Of a stretch of DNA of 64,000 nucleotides, positions 43,012-51,279 are shown in pieces. Each line of letters starts with the position of its first letter. Within the stretch, counting starts at the first letter, position 1. The DNA is from Nibribacter roseus (GTDB lineage Bacteria; Bacteroidota; Bacteroidia; Cytophagales; Hymenobacteraceae), in assembly GCF_042662225.1 (NCBI RefSeq), contig NZ_JBHSYQ010000016.1:372001-436000 (forward strand). Reading direction: 5' to 3'. The position numbers and the translations under genes were made by a program. The notes beneath the pieces were generated by a model, which did not search any database, was not told where the DNA came from, and saw nothing but the letters and a program-made list of their open reading frames with translations.

Positions 43012-44391
43012 TTGATACCTTCTACCCTTTCCAAAGACACCATTATTGCGCTGGCCACGGCTTCAGGACACGGTGCCATTGCCATTATCCGCTTGTCCGG
43101 ACCTGAAGCCATTTCTATGGTAAATGGCGTTTTCAAAGGTAAGAATCTGGAGAAGCAGGCGTCGCACACGCTGCACTTCGGCACCATTCGGGACGGGGAA
43201 AAAATTTTGGATGAAGTGGTGGTTTCGCTGTTCAAAGGCCCCGCATCTTATACTAAAGAAGATGTGGTAGAAGTTTCCTGCCACGGGTCGCCATACATTA
43301 CGGAGCAACTTATAAAGCTGTTCCTGCGCCAAGGAGCACGCCTAGCCGAGGCAGGTGAGTTCACCAAACGCGCCTTTTTGAACGGCCAGTTTGATTTAGC
43401 CCAGGCCGAGGCCGTGGCCGATTTAATTGCCTCCGACTCTGCCCTCACGCACCAAGTGGCCATGAACCAGATGCGCGGCGGATTCTCTCAGGAAATAAAG
43501 GCGCTGCGGGCACAGCTCATTCACTTCGCGTCAATGATTGAACTGGAGCTTGATTTCAGCGAGGAAGACGTGGAGTTTGCCGACCGCTCCGCCCTGCGCA
43601 ACCTCATCACCCAACTGCAGCGGCTGGTGACGGATTTGCTGCGGTCTTTTGAAATGGGCAACGTATTAAAAAATGGAGTACCAACTGTGATTGCCGGTAA
43701 GCCCAACGCAGGAAAGTCTACCCTACTCAATGCCCTGCTGAACGAGGAAAAAGCCATTGTCTCTGATATTCCTGGCACCACCCGCGACGTAATTGAGGAT
43801 GAGGCTATAATTGGCGGCCTCCGCTTCCGATTCATTGACACCGCCGGCCTCCGCGAAACACTTGACACCGTGGAAGCCATTGGCGTGGCACGCACAAAAC
43901 AGCAACTACAAAAAGCATCATTGGTGCTGTATCTGTTCGATGTCACCTCCACCTCTCCTGCTGAACTTAAAGCCGAGTTAGAAGCTTTGCAACTGCCCCA
44001 GGTGCCATATTTGCTCCTGGGCAATAAACAAGATTTGGCCACCCCCGAACAGTTGGCTCAGTTTCAGGAGTTCGAACATCTGATTTTTCTATCGGCAGGC
44101 ACTAAGGCTGGCTTAGATGAGCTGCAACAGACGCTACTGGAACAGGTACACGCCAACGAGGCCATCACCGGTGACCGAACCATCGTTACCAACCTCCGCC
44201 ACTTCCAAAGCCTCCAAAAAACTTCAAATGCCTTATTGGAAGTACTGCAAGGGCTGGATAACGGCCTCACCGGCGATTGGCTGGCCGCGGACATAAGAAG
44301 AGCGCTTTATGAGCTAGGATTGATTACTGGTGAGATCACGACAGATGATTTATTAGATAATATTTTTACAAAGTTTTGCATCGGAAAGTAA
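43012..44391 (+). CDS. mnmE: tRNA modification GTPase MnmE
   Basis: 459-residue GTPase that, with MnmG, makes the 5-carboxymethylaminomethyl group at U34 of some tRNAs. The N-terminal tetrahydrofolate domain (TIIALATASGHGAIAIIRLSG), the helical domain, and the G domain are present: G1 AGKPNAGKSTLLN, G3 DTAGLRET, G4 LGNKQD. The C-terminus is FCIGK, with the essential FCIGK cysteine. A TTG at 43012 is the likely start; no in-frame ATG is near. The gene's last 18 bases are the left attachment site of the island. Confidence 0.96.
   Translation: MIPSTLSKDTIIALATASGHGAIAIIRLSGPEAISMVNGVFKGKNLEKQASHTLHFGTIRDGEKILDEVVVSLFKGPASYTKEDVVEVSCHGSPYITEQLIKLFLRQGARLAEAGEFTKRAFLNGQFDLAQAEAVADLIASDSALTHQVAMNQMRGGFSQEIKALRAQLIHFASMIELELDFSEEDVEFADRSALRNLITQLQRLVTDLLRSFEMGNVLKNGVPTVIAGKPNAGKSTLLNALLNEEKAIVSDIPGTTRDVIEDEAIIGGLRFRFIDTAGLRETLDTVEAIGVARTKQQLQKASLVLYLFDVTSTSPAELKAELEALQLPQVPYLLLGNKQDLATPEQLAQFQEFEHLIFLSAGTKAGLDELQQTLLEQVHANEAITGDRTIVTNLRHFQSLQKTSNALLEVLQGLDNGLTGDWLAADIRRALYELGLITGEITTDDLLDNIFTKFCIGK
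44374..44391. other. attL candidate within the mnmE 3' end
   Basis: TTTTGCATCGGAAAGTAA (last codons and stop of mnmE) matches 15 of 18 bases with 55310-55327; the core TGCATCGG is identical. Integrative elements at mnmE/thdF 3' ends are known (Salmonella genomic island 1). Confidence 0.7.
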
Positions 44392-44492
44392 ACAGGTAAA
44401 ACAATGGAAAACGTTATCCTAACAAAGTCAAACAAGTTACTGCAAATCAGCAGTTTAATATACTTTTATCTTCCTTCCTTTTCCTTTGTTTG

Positions 44493-44540
44493 TTGTTTGA
44501 GTGTTACTCATTTGTTACCTTTGTTTAACTTGGTAACAAA
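44493..44540 (+). promoter_or_regulatory. Integrase promoter with operator-like inverted repeat
   Basis: TTG at 44493-44495, 20 bases, then TACCTTTG at 44516-44523 (-33/-7). Around the start site TTTGTTACC (44511-44519) and GGTAACAAA (44532-44540) form a 9-bp inverted repeat. A TGTTACCTT copy also occurs near the right end (55253-55261), so these could be integrase or excisionase arm sites. Confidence 0.55.
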
Positions 44541-44551
44541 TAAAAACAAAG

Positions 44552-45631
44552 ATGGGGGTTGCTTTAAGGGCTAAGAAAACCAAAGAAGGAAAAGAAAAGC
44601 TTTACTTGGACATTTACCACAATGGTAAAAGAGAGACAAAATTTTTTCCATTTACAATCACTAATGGAAAAGACGCTACCTCTAAAAAGGAAGATAAGGA
44701 AAACAGAAAGATAGCAGAAGCCGCTCGTCTAAAGGTTGAACAGCAACTTGTTAATGACCAGTACGGTCTAATTGACCTAAAATCTAAGCCAACCGACTTC
44801 ATTGCCTACTTTTGGGAATATGCAGAAGAGAAAAAAGCTAGCAAAGGAAATTATTCAGTTTGGGTAAGTTCAATAAAACAGCTTCAAACATATTCCAATG
44901 GCTCCTTGCAGTTTAGTCACATAGACAAAAAATTTGTTGAAGGATTTAAAACCTTCCTTACTAAAGAGGTAGGCCAAAATAGTGCAGATTCTTATTTCAA
45001 TAAATTTAAAGCTACCCTCAGAAGAGCATTTGAAGACAGGATAATTTTTGAGAACCCTGCTTCTCGGGTAAAAGGGGTTGGTCAAGCTGAAACCAATAGA
45101 GAGTATCTAACCTATGAGGAAGTACAAGCCTTAGCCGACGCAAAATGTGAATCAGAAGAGTTAAAAAGGGCTTTTCTTTTTTCATGCTATACTGGCTTAC
45201 GTTGGTCTGACGTAGAGGCATTACATTGGAAGGACATAGTAGATGGTGAGAATTTGAAATTCAGACCTTTAAAAACAGCAAACAAATTCGTTCACCTTCC
45301 TTTATCTCAAACAGCATTAGCCCTTGCAGGGCAACCTTCTGAACCTAACAAAAAGATTTTCAACATAAAATACAGTGCCTATAACAATGTACGGTTACTG
45401 CAATGGTGTTTAAGAGCAGGTATCACGAAGCATATTACATTTCACTGTTCAAGGCACACATTTGCAACATTGGCCTTAACCAAAGGAGCGGATTTGTACG
45501 TAATACAAAAGTTGCTTGGTCATAGCCACATAAAGACTACAGCCATTTACACTAAGATAGTAGACAGTAAAAAGAAGGAAGCAGTAAATATGATTCCGGC
45601 TATTTCTTTAGTAAACCTAGGCCTCTCTTAA
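44552..45631 (+). CDS. Tyrosine recombinase / integrase
   Basis: 359-residue site-specific recombinase of the phage-integrase family. N-terminal arm-binding domain (LRAKKTKEGKEKLYLDIYHNGKRET), SAM-like core-binding domain (about 75-170) and the catalytic domain. Catalytic residues: Arg in SCYTGLRWSDVEAL, His-x-x-Arg in TFHCSRHTFATLAL, His in LLGHSHIKTTAIYTKI, and the nucleophilic Tyr in IYTKI. It starts 160 bases from the left junction and points into the island. A coupled HTH gene follows. Confidence 0.95.
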   Translation: MGVALRAKKTKEGKEKLYLDIYHNGKRETKFFPFTITNGKDATSKKEDKENRKIAEAARLKVEQQLVNDQYGLIDLKSKPTDFIAYFWEYAEEKKASKGNYSVWVSSIKQLQTYSNGSLQFSHIDKKFVEGFKTFLTKEVGQNSADSYFNKFKATLRRAFEDRIIFENPASRVKGVGQAETNREYLTYEEVQALADAKCESEELKRAFLFSCYTGLRWSDVEALHWKDIVDGENLKFRPLKTANKFVHLPLSQTALALAGQPSEPNKKIFNIKYSAYNNVRLLQWCLRAGITKHITFHCSRHTFATLALTKGADLYVIQKLLGHSHIKTTAIYTKIVDSKKKEAVNMIPAISLVNLGLS

Positions 45632-46281
45632 TGAATCCGAACATTGAAAAGCATTTTAGCACCTTTCTTTGGAAAGTGTTTTTAAGCGAACATGTTGAAG
45701 AAACTTTCAATGAAGGTATTGCAGAAACACAAATGCCTGAAAAGCTATCACTGCTAAAATACGCAAACCACAAGCTACAAACTTTAGGGGTAAATTACTT
45801 CATGCAAAGCATTGCAAATGAGCAATTTGGTCTTTCTAAATTCCATGATGGAACAGAAGATAATGTTATAGGTCACAAATTGTGGACAGAATGGTTAGGT
45901 GAAAAGGAAAAATCCTTATTAGCTATCCAGAAAACTTTGCCTCAAACAATATCCTTTTGGGAAGAACAGCTAAAAATCCTTCCAACTATTAGCAACGACT
46001 CTGAAAGGTTAGCAAACATTGAAAAAGCGTTAGAAAAGTCCGTAATCCTACAAAAAGAAATTCTAACCATTGAAGAAGCCGCAACTCACACAAGTTATTC
46101 AGTATCATATCTATACAAACTAACTTCCTCTAATAAAATACCTCATTATAACCCATTAGGCAACAAACTTTTCTTCCGCAGAGAAGAACTAGATAAGTGG
46201 ATGCTTTCAGGTCGTAGTAAAACTATAGAAGAGATAGAAAAGGAAGCATCTACTTTTTTGAAGAGTAAAAAGAAACGTTAA
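45631..46281 (+). CDS. Helix-turn-helix protein, likely excisionase/directionality factor
   Basis: 216-residue protein; its start overlaps the integrase stop by one base (TAATG). The first 140 residues are helical and unrecognised. Residues about 145-200 form a MerR/Xis-type winged helix (LTIEEAATHTSYSVSYLYKLTSSNKIPHYNPLGNKLFFRREELDKWM), the form seen in excisionases. Translational coupling to the integrase supports a role in directing excision. A function in replication control is also possible because of the long N-terminus. Confidence 0.78.
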   Translation: MNPNIEKHFSTFLWKVFLSEHVEETFNEGIAETQMPEKLSLLKYANHKLQTLGVNYFMQSIANEQFGLSKFHDGTEDNVIGHKLWTEWLGEKEKSLLAIQKTLPQTISFWEEQLKILPTISNDSERLANIEKALEKSVILQKEILTIEEAATHTSYSVSYLYKLTSSNKIPHYNPLGNKLFFRREELDKWMLSGRSKTIEEIEKEASTFLKSKKKR

Positions 46282-46360
46282 TTTAGCTTTTAAGTAGCTT
46301 ATTATAATATCTGTGAAAGTCATTCACGGTAGTTTAGGGAGAACATAAATCCACACTAAC

Positions 46361-46481
46361 TGTATCAAAATAATCATTCCCCCTTTTACCCCTTATTTCA
46401 AGCACCTCTAAGCACTATCCAGTGTCCATTTAATGTATCACAATAATCACTTGTTTTATTTGATACACTTTTATAAGTTTG
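46361..46481 (+). promoter_or_regulatory. Recombinase promoter and repeated TGTATCA sites (res-like)
   Basis: Direct repeats TGTATCAAAATAATCA (46361-46376) and TGTATCACAATAATCA (46434-46449) match at 15 of 16 bases, 73 bases apart. An inverted TGATACA lies at 46461-46467. Promoter TTG 46451-46453 / TAAGTTTG 46474-46481 is embedded among them, 25 bases before the recombinase start. This fits autoregulation and a res site. Confidence 0.5.
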
Positions 46482-46505
46482 TCCTTCTGAACAGTACGAA
46501 AGACA

Positions 46506-47141
46506 ATGACACCAGTAGCAATTTTCACCAGAGTAAGCAAGACAAGCCAAGATTTTGACAGACAGATAAATGACCTAACAAAGTACGCCGCTTCCATGGG
46601 CTATAAGGTGGTTGACTCCATCAATGAGAAGGTGTCTGGCTCAAAGACCAATGAGGAAAGGCAGGGCATTGTTGACTTACTAAAATTGGCAAAGGATGGG
46701 GCAATAAAGAAGGTACTGGTAGCAGAGGTCTCTAGGCTTGGTCGAAATACCACAGAAGTGTTGAAGGTGGTTGACGCTCTGAAAGAATCTGGTGTATCCA
46801 CTTTTATCATGAACCACCAGATTGAAACCCTTAACGCGGACGGGAAGGCCAATTCAATGTCGCAAATGTTCCTTACTCTTCTCTCGGAATTCGCGAGAAT
46901 GGAAAAAGAGACATTGATAGAGCGAATTAATTCAGGCCTAGATGAAGCCAGAAGAAAGGGCGTTAAGTTAGGCCGCAGGGAAGGCACTACAAAGAACAAT
47001 GATGCGCTTCTGGCAGAGTACAAGACAGTGGTTGCGCAGATACATAAAGGCCAGAGTGTGAGAAATGCGGCTAAGATATGCGGCGTTAGTACAGCCACAG
47101 TGCAGAAGGTGAAGAAGGCCATGAGCACCGCAAAAGCCTAA
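46506..47141 (+). CDS. Serine recombinase / resolvase
   Basis: 211-residue small serine recombinase. The catalytic domain has AIFTRVSKTSQDFDRQI (nucleophilic Ser in TRVS) and VLVAEVSRLGRNTTEVLKVV with the arginine pocket; the long helix E is MSQMFLTLLSEFARMEKETLIERI followed by GLDEARRKGVKLGR. The C-terminus is a helix-turn-helix (GQSVRNAAKICGVSTATVQKVKKAM). It most likely resolves multimers of the excised element or controls its copy state. GC content here is higher than in the integrase. Confidence 0.93.
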   Translation: MTPVAIFTRVSKTSQDFDRQINDLTKYAASMGYKVVDSINEKVSGSKTNEERQGIVDLLKLAKDGAIKKVLVAEVSRLGRNTTEVLKVVDALKESGVSTFIMNHQIETLNADGKANSMSQMFLTLLSEFARMEKETLIERINSGLDEARRKGVKLGRREGTTKNNDALLAEYKTVVAQIHKGQSVRNAAKICGVSTATVQKVKKAMSTAKA

Positions 47142-47167
47142 AACATCAATAATTTAAATTTAAAATC

Positions 47168-47635
47168 ATGGAAAAACAGCCTAAGCCGCAACCAATGCCT
47201 AGATTCAAGGATATGATTTCAGAGGGGCAATCTCCAGAAATGCAGGGGGCAATCTACTGGTGTGAAAGTAGAATAAGGTATTATCCAGAAGACCAGTGGC
47301 TACAGTGGTGCCGCAACCGATTCAAGGAAGACTTCTTGTTAGACATAGAGGGCTTATATTTAGAGGCGTACTACTACGGCCACGAAGACCTATACACTTA
47401 TGCAGAGTTTGTTGAAGAGGTGATTGATATGATTAGGGCTTACTATTTTTTAAACGGCGGCGAAATGACGGTGGAAGAAAAGCGCCTCAGTGAAAAGATG
47501 AACTCTGAATCCCTTTTTACAAAGGCCACATTGAAAGACGTTCCAGACACAGACCCTGCCAAAATTCAGCTTGAATTGGAAGACGGGGTAGCCTACATTT
47601 CCAAGAAGTCGGGTTGGGTGCTGTCACAGTTCTAA
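47168..47635 (+). CDS. Unknown island protein
   Basis: 155-residue acidic protein of no recognised family. It is rich in aromatic residues (YWCESRIRYYPEDQWLQWC, EGLYLEAYYYGHEDLYTYAEFVEEVI) and mostly helical in appearance, without signal or membrane segments. It lies 26 bases after the recombinase and in the same direction, so it probably belongs to that transcript. It might be a small accessory protein of the element; nothing more can be supported. Confidence 0.7.
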   Translation: MEKQPKPQPMPRFKDMISEGQSPEMQGAIYWCESRIRYYPEDQWLQWCRNRFKEDFLLDIEGLYLEAYYYGHEDLYTYAEFVEEVIDMIRAYYFLNGGEMTVEEKRLSEKMNSESLFTKATLKDVPDTDPAKIQLELEDGVAYISKKSGWVLSQF

Positions 47636-47875
47636 GGCGCTGTTATTGATTGCTGTTTTGCCCCTGTTTTAGCCTCGTCATGCTATCGTTTCTTGTGAAG
47701 TGAGCAAACGGTAAGCTTTATTCAAAGGAAGATTAGTAACGCCTATTACGCGTTATTTTATATTTAAAGATTCTTGACTTTCCACCAACGTAACTATCCT
47801 TTCCATCTGCCTAGGCTACTGCTTATTTTAGAGGTTCTGCACACCTATTGGGCACCCTCAAACATACCTGAATTA

Positions 47876-47959
47876 AGCCTGTATTAGCCTGTTTTAGCGC
47901 ACTTCTTTCTTCAGTAATCCTACGGTGGGGTCAAACAGAAACAGAGGCTAAAACAGGCT
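47876..47959. repeat. Iteron-like repeats and inverted repeat beside the polymerase-like gene
   Basis: AGCCTGTATTAGC (47876-47888) overlaps AGCCTGTTTTAGC (47886-47898), a 10-base period; an inverted GCTAAAACAGGCT lies at 47947-47959. A further CCTGTTTTAGC starts at 47663. The stem could form a terminator for the minus-strand gene ending at 47986, or the repeats could be replication-protein sites. Confidence 0.5.
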
Positions 47960-47985
47960 ATTTTCATACTTTTGACAAACAGTGT

Positions 47986-49662
47986 TTAAAGCTCCTTCCC
48001 TGCCCAAGGCTCTACGTTTACCATTGGGGCAATCCCAATGCACTTTTCCATTTCCTCTTTAATTATGCGCGTGGCAAATTCCTCGTATTCTTCCAAAACA
48101 ACTAGGTTGTCATGGATGAAGAACATGGGGCAATTACATTTCTCCGATACAATGCGCTTGCCAATCCTGTCAAGCATCATGTGCGACTCTAACCGTTGCA
48201 ACAGGGTCACTGGCAAAGTATAGCTTTTCTCACCAAGGAAGTTCTTCCCCTTCAACAAGTCAAGGAAGGCTATGACTGTGGGGTAGTGCTTGGCAAATAT
48301 TCTCTTCCTTTCATTGAGGTAGGCACCCGCGTTCACCTTTGAGTAAAGCACGGCCAGAACTTCATCTTTAAAAGCCCTCATGCTGCTGTAGGGCACCCCT
48401 AGTTCCTCTTCAAAACACTTCCTCAGGTTCGGGTAAAAGCTACCGTCTGTGACCCCCTCACGATATCTTATTATGTCCTCTAGAACACTGGAATCATTGT
48501 TTTTCATGTCATTGCTGAACATATCTACTAACATTATGGAAGAAGATATGTTGGAAGACATAGAAGAGGAACTTCTTAGAAAGACATGCCCTATGATGCT
48601 TTGGTAGTCACTGTGTAGGCATTTAAGAGAGAAAGGGGTGGTAAAGGACATAGATACAGACTTAGAGGAAGCCCTGTTAGAAGAGGAACTATTGTCTAAC
48701 ATAGAAATTCTATCCAGAAACGCCTTTGCGGAATTATTAAATGATTTTAAATTTAATTTTCGGTCGGCAAGCGAAGGATAGTCAGCCCTTGTTTCTCTTA
48801 AATTATTTAACGCCCCTGTAAACTCTTTATCCAGTCCGTACAAACTGCCACTTAAAAGACCCAATAGAAGATAAGGTTGGGAATTTTTGATATCTAGGCT
48901 AACGAGTTTCCTCTTGTCCTTCCCCCACGTAATGAACTGCTTTGCCTCTCGCTTCATGTAGGTGAAGGGGGTGTGAAGTCTCCTGCCTGTCTCGTCAATG
49001 GTAAAGGTGAAGTTGCCGTTTCCTTCCCTTAGCATCCGCAGAGGGTGCATGTAGGCGTTGAACTTCATCCGTGCGTTTGGCTCTGGGTAAGCATTGCCCT
49101 CTATTCCCAGATTCACCATGAAAAACTTTTCAGCGCCCTCTATGTCTATGTTTAGCCTCTTGTCATTTAGCCAACGGTGAAGGAAGGGGTAAACGTCCTT
49201 CCCGTCCGTCTTTGCCTCTGCCTTACTGGAGAGGCGTTTGATGAAGCTTTGGTCTTTCAAGGCCACATACTTTACCTTTGTCTGGTAGTGGGGCATGAAG
49301 CGGTAGCCCATACACTTACCTTCCAGTGTCACCACCTTGCCTCCCCTCATGGTCTGCATTCCTGCCTTCTGATACTGCTCCATGCGGTCAATAAGGCGGT
49401 ACTTCACCATGTAGTCTATGTACTGTAGGTAGTTGTGCGCGATGCCCTGCAAAAGCTTAGAGGAAAGGCGCACATAGCCGCTTTCCGTGATAAGGTCAAA
49501 GTCCTGTGAGGGCACTGAGGTGAGAAGACCCATGAAATACAATAAAATGTTTTCCTTGAATGGCTTTATGCCGTTTGTACTGTTCTTTGTTATAAACTCT
49601 TTTAAGTTGAAATTCTCTGGTATGGCTACTAGAGGCTCTGAAGTGGTCTTTTCCAATGTCAT
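47986..49662 (-). CDS. Divergent family-A polymerase-like protein
   Basis: 558-residue protein with no family that I can name with certainty. Palm motif order resembles family-A DNA polymerases/T7-type RNA polymerases: a ETGRRLHTPFTYMKREAKQFI stretch before motif A (LVSLDIKNSQPYLL, Asp257), a MRAFKDEVLAVLYSKVN stretch (428-444) like the O-helix with Lys432, FAKHYPTVIAFLDLL (like YFxxYPxVxxY), LPVTLLQRLESHMMLDRI (like the QxxE region) and motif C FFIHDNLVVLEEYEEF (His517, Asp518). The first 220 residues are unknown and there is no 3'-5' exonuclease motif set. Residues 324-395 are Ser-rich and low complexity. It opposes the other genes of the left half. A role in replicating or repairing the excised element is an inference. 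Confidence 0.5.
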   Translation of the reverse strand: MTLEKTTSEPLVAIPENFNLKEFITKNSTNGIKPFKENILLYFMGLLTSVPSQDFDLITESGYVRLSSKLLQGIAHNYLQYIDYMVKYRLIDRMEQYQKAGMQTMRGGKVVTLEGKCMGYRFMPHYQTKVKYVALKDQSFIKRLSSKAEAKTDGKDVYPFLHRWLNDKRLNIDIEGAEKFFMVNLGIEGNAYPEPNARMKFNAYMHPLRMLREGNGNFTFTIDETGRRLHTPFTYMKREAKQFITWGKDKRKLVSLDIKNSQPYLLLGLLSGSLYGLDKEFTGALNNLRETRADYPSLADRKLNLKSFNNSAKAFLDRISMLDNSSSSNRASSKSVSMSFTTPFSLKCLHSDYQSIIGHVFLRSSSSMSSNISSSIMLVDMFSNDMKNNDSSVLEDIIRYREGVTDGSFYPNLRKCFEEELGVPYSSMRAFKDEVLAVLYSKVNAGAYLNERKRIFAKHYPTVIAFLDLLKGKNFLGEKSYTLPVTLLQRLESHMMLDRIGKRIVSEKCNCPMFFIHDNLVVLEEYEEFATRIIKEEMEKCIGIAPMVNVEPWAGKEL

Positions 49663-49699
49663 TTACTGTATTTGATATGAAATTTAATTGTACAGTAAA
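49662..49699 (-). promoter_or_regulatory. Inverted repeat at the polymerase-like gene start
   Basis: TTTACTGTA (49662-49670) and TACAGTAAA (49691-49699), 9-bp arms, overlapping the start codon and the expected promoter. Candidate operator. Confidence 0.45.
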
Positions 49700-50407
49700 G
49701 ATACCCACGACTCGTGCAAGTGAAAGTAGGTTTGGGGAGGTATTTTTAGGGGATTTAAAAAAAAGTAGAACTTACCTTTTGCGACGGAAATCCAAGAGGA
49801 ATACCTGCAAAACACTGTCCTGCCGTTTGATTTAAATGGTGAAAAGGCCATTTGAGAAGTCTGTTCTTCTTAGGTTTACACCTGTTTACCTAAGGTTTTC
49901 TTTTCAATATGTATGTGTGTCAAACCGCCTTAAACAGCTTTACCCTACCTGTTTAAGTGCCGTTTTTAAAGGAGAGTGATGGAAAACCTATTTGAAATGT
50001 TTTTGCAGAGTGTTTCAACTGCATACAGGGGCACGTGACCAAGCCTTTCAGAAAAACGGTATAACAACAGATTTTTTTAAATTTAAAAAATTTAGAAGGT
50101 ATGGCTATTCAGGGATATATGGTCAATAACTTTTATAAACGGATAGCCGCTTCTTTGTTAACCATGTTTAACATGTGCCTTTGGGATTAGCAACTTAAAA
50201 AAGGCTTAAGAAAAACCCTTTCACAGCCATTTTGAAGGATATTTTGCGGTGCAGGGATAAATCGTTACATTGAAAATTGGTTTAGGCGAATCGCAAAAAA
50301 GAAACATTGAAACCAGTGGCAAAGCAATTTCCGCGCATTGTGCCAATAACAGGAACGAACTCCGTTTATCCAGTAATAATATCCAAGGCTAAAGATTACA
50401 AACTAAT
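49700..50407. other. Gene-poor interval at the boundary of the island halves
   Basis: About 700 bases. Noted structures: inverted repeat CTTAAACAG (49929-49937) / CTGTTTAAG (49949-49957), CTTAGGT ... ACCTAAG near 49870, and one short reading frame listed separately. Base composition changes across it, from moderate to very AT-rich at the right. Confidence 0.45.
49979..50038 (+). CDS. Possible 19-residue peptide with strong ribosome site
   Basis: AAAGGAGAG ends 2 bases before an ATG at 49979, giving MENLFEMFLQSVSTAYRGT and a TGA stop. A Shine-Dalgarno sequence of this strength is unusual in this window. It may be a remnant of a gene start, a leader peptide, or chance. Confidence 0.25.
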   Translation: MENLFEMFLQSVSTAYRGT

Positions 50408-51157
50408 ATGAATAAATTTAAGATAGACATTTATACACTTACCGAAAAGGCCTCACATTCAAGTGACAAGATATATTTTGGAAGCATCGTTTTTGAAACA
50501 GAAATGGAAAGGAGTTGGGTTTTAGACTTCTTACACCACGCAGGTAGACAAATGGCAATTGAAGGAATTCAAATTATAACTTACAACTTTGAAAATTATA
50601 CAATAATAGAATTAATAGACTTTTTTAGAGAGGGTGATTATTTCAAAGAACTAATTTATCAGAGCCAAGACTTACTTGTAACTAACGAACAATTAATTGA
50701 TAATCTATTCACAACGGACCATGAACCAGATTATTTAATTATTGGAGATGATGCTGTCGCTGGGCACTATTCAGAAAAGGATTTAGATTTTCTACATGAC
50801 TATCAGCAGACTGTTATTAAATCAGAATATTTATATGAATGGGGTGCAACTGGTTTTTGGGATAATTATTTAATTGGTATTGCCTCCAGTATGTCGGTTT
50901 TGATAATTGATAAATTAGTATCCTTGGGCTTTCCTAAAAGCAGCATACAGCGATTTAAGTTGCCAACACAAATTAGAAAAAAAATTGCTAATGAATACAA
51001 CATACTACCTGAAAGTTTATTTCTTGAAAGTTATAACAAGAATAAGACTGGCGTAGAAGTTGTTTGTTTTAGAAATATAAATTACCGCTTTCTTATAACA
51101 ATTAAAAACGGGGAACTCGCTAATTTAACAACAGAAAAATTAATAAAGTACGTATAA
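50408..51157 (+). CDS. Unknown cassette protein 1
   Basis: 249-residue protein of no recognised family, first gene of the AT-rich right half. Soluble, with no signal peptide; one mid-hydrophobic helix (GIASSMSVLIIDKLVSLGF) and several acidic stretches (DHEPDYLIIGDDAVAGHYSEKDLDFLHDY). The C-terminal part IRKKIANEYNILPESLFLESYNKN has the look of a helix plus beta-hairpin domain. An attC-like site follows 9 bases after the stop, as in integron cassettes. Function unknown. Confidence 0.75.
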   Translation: MNKFKIDIYTLTEKASHSSDKIYFGSIVFETEMERSWVLDFLHHAGRQMAIEGIQIITYNFENYTIIELIDFFREGDYFKELIYQSQDLLVTNEQLIDNLFTTDHEPDYLIIGDDAVAGHYSEKDLDFLHDYQQTVIKSEYLYEWGATGFWDNYLIGIASSMSVLIIDKLVSLGFPKSSIQRFKLPTQIRKKIANEYNILPESLFLESYNKNKTGVEVVCFRNINYRFLITIKNGELANLTTEKLIKYV

Positions 51158-51165
51158 AAAGCACA

Positions 51166-51236
51166 GCCTATAACAAGGTGTATAAGCCATGCTACAGCCG
51201 AAGGTCTTGCACGACTCATTAACTAGGCCATTATGC
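51166..51236 (+). other. attC-like recombination site 1
   Basis: Starts GCCTATAAC (R''-like box) and ends near ATTATGC (R'-like). Arms GCCTA (51166-51170) and TAGGC (51224-51228). The part TAACAAGGTGTATAAGCC and the following GCCGAAGGTCTTGCACG closely match site 3. Confidence 0.6.
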
Positions 51237-51279
51237 GGTATTTAAATAATTAAAGCTTACTAAAATATAGAATAAGCAA

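Noticed and set aside
43521..44042. Minus-strand frame of 173 codons opposite mnmE
   Set aside because: Ser/Arg-rich translation typical of the reverse of a GC-balanced gene; mnmE on the other strand has all GTPase motifs.
44377..44391. tRNA gene as the island target
   Set aside because: No tRNA cloverleaf can be drawn at either end; the repeated sequence is the coding end of mnmE.
46601..47128. Long minus-strand frame opposite the serine recombinase (175 codons)
   Set aside because: It lies fully inside a well-supported recombinase gene, its translation has no domain features and no promoter is evident, so it is a shadow frame.
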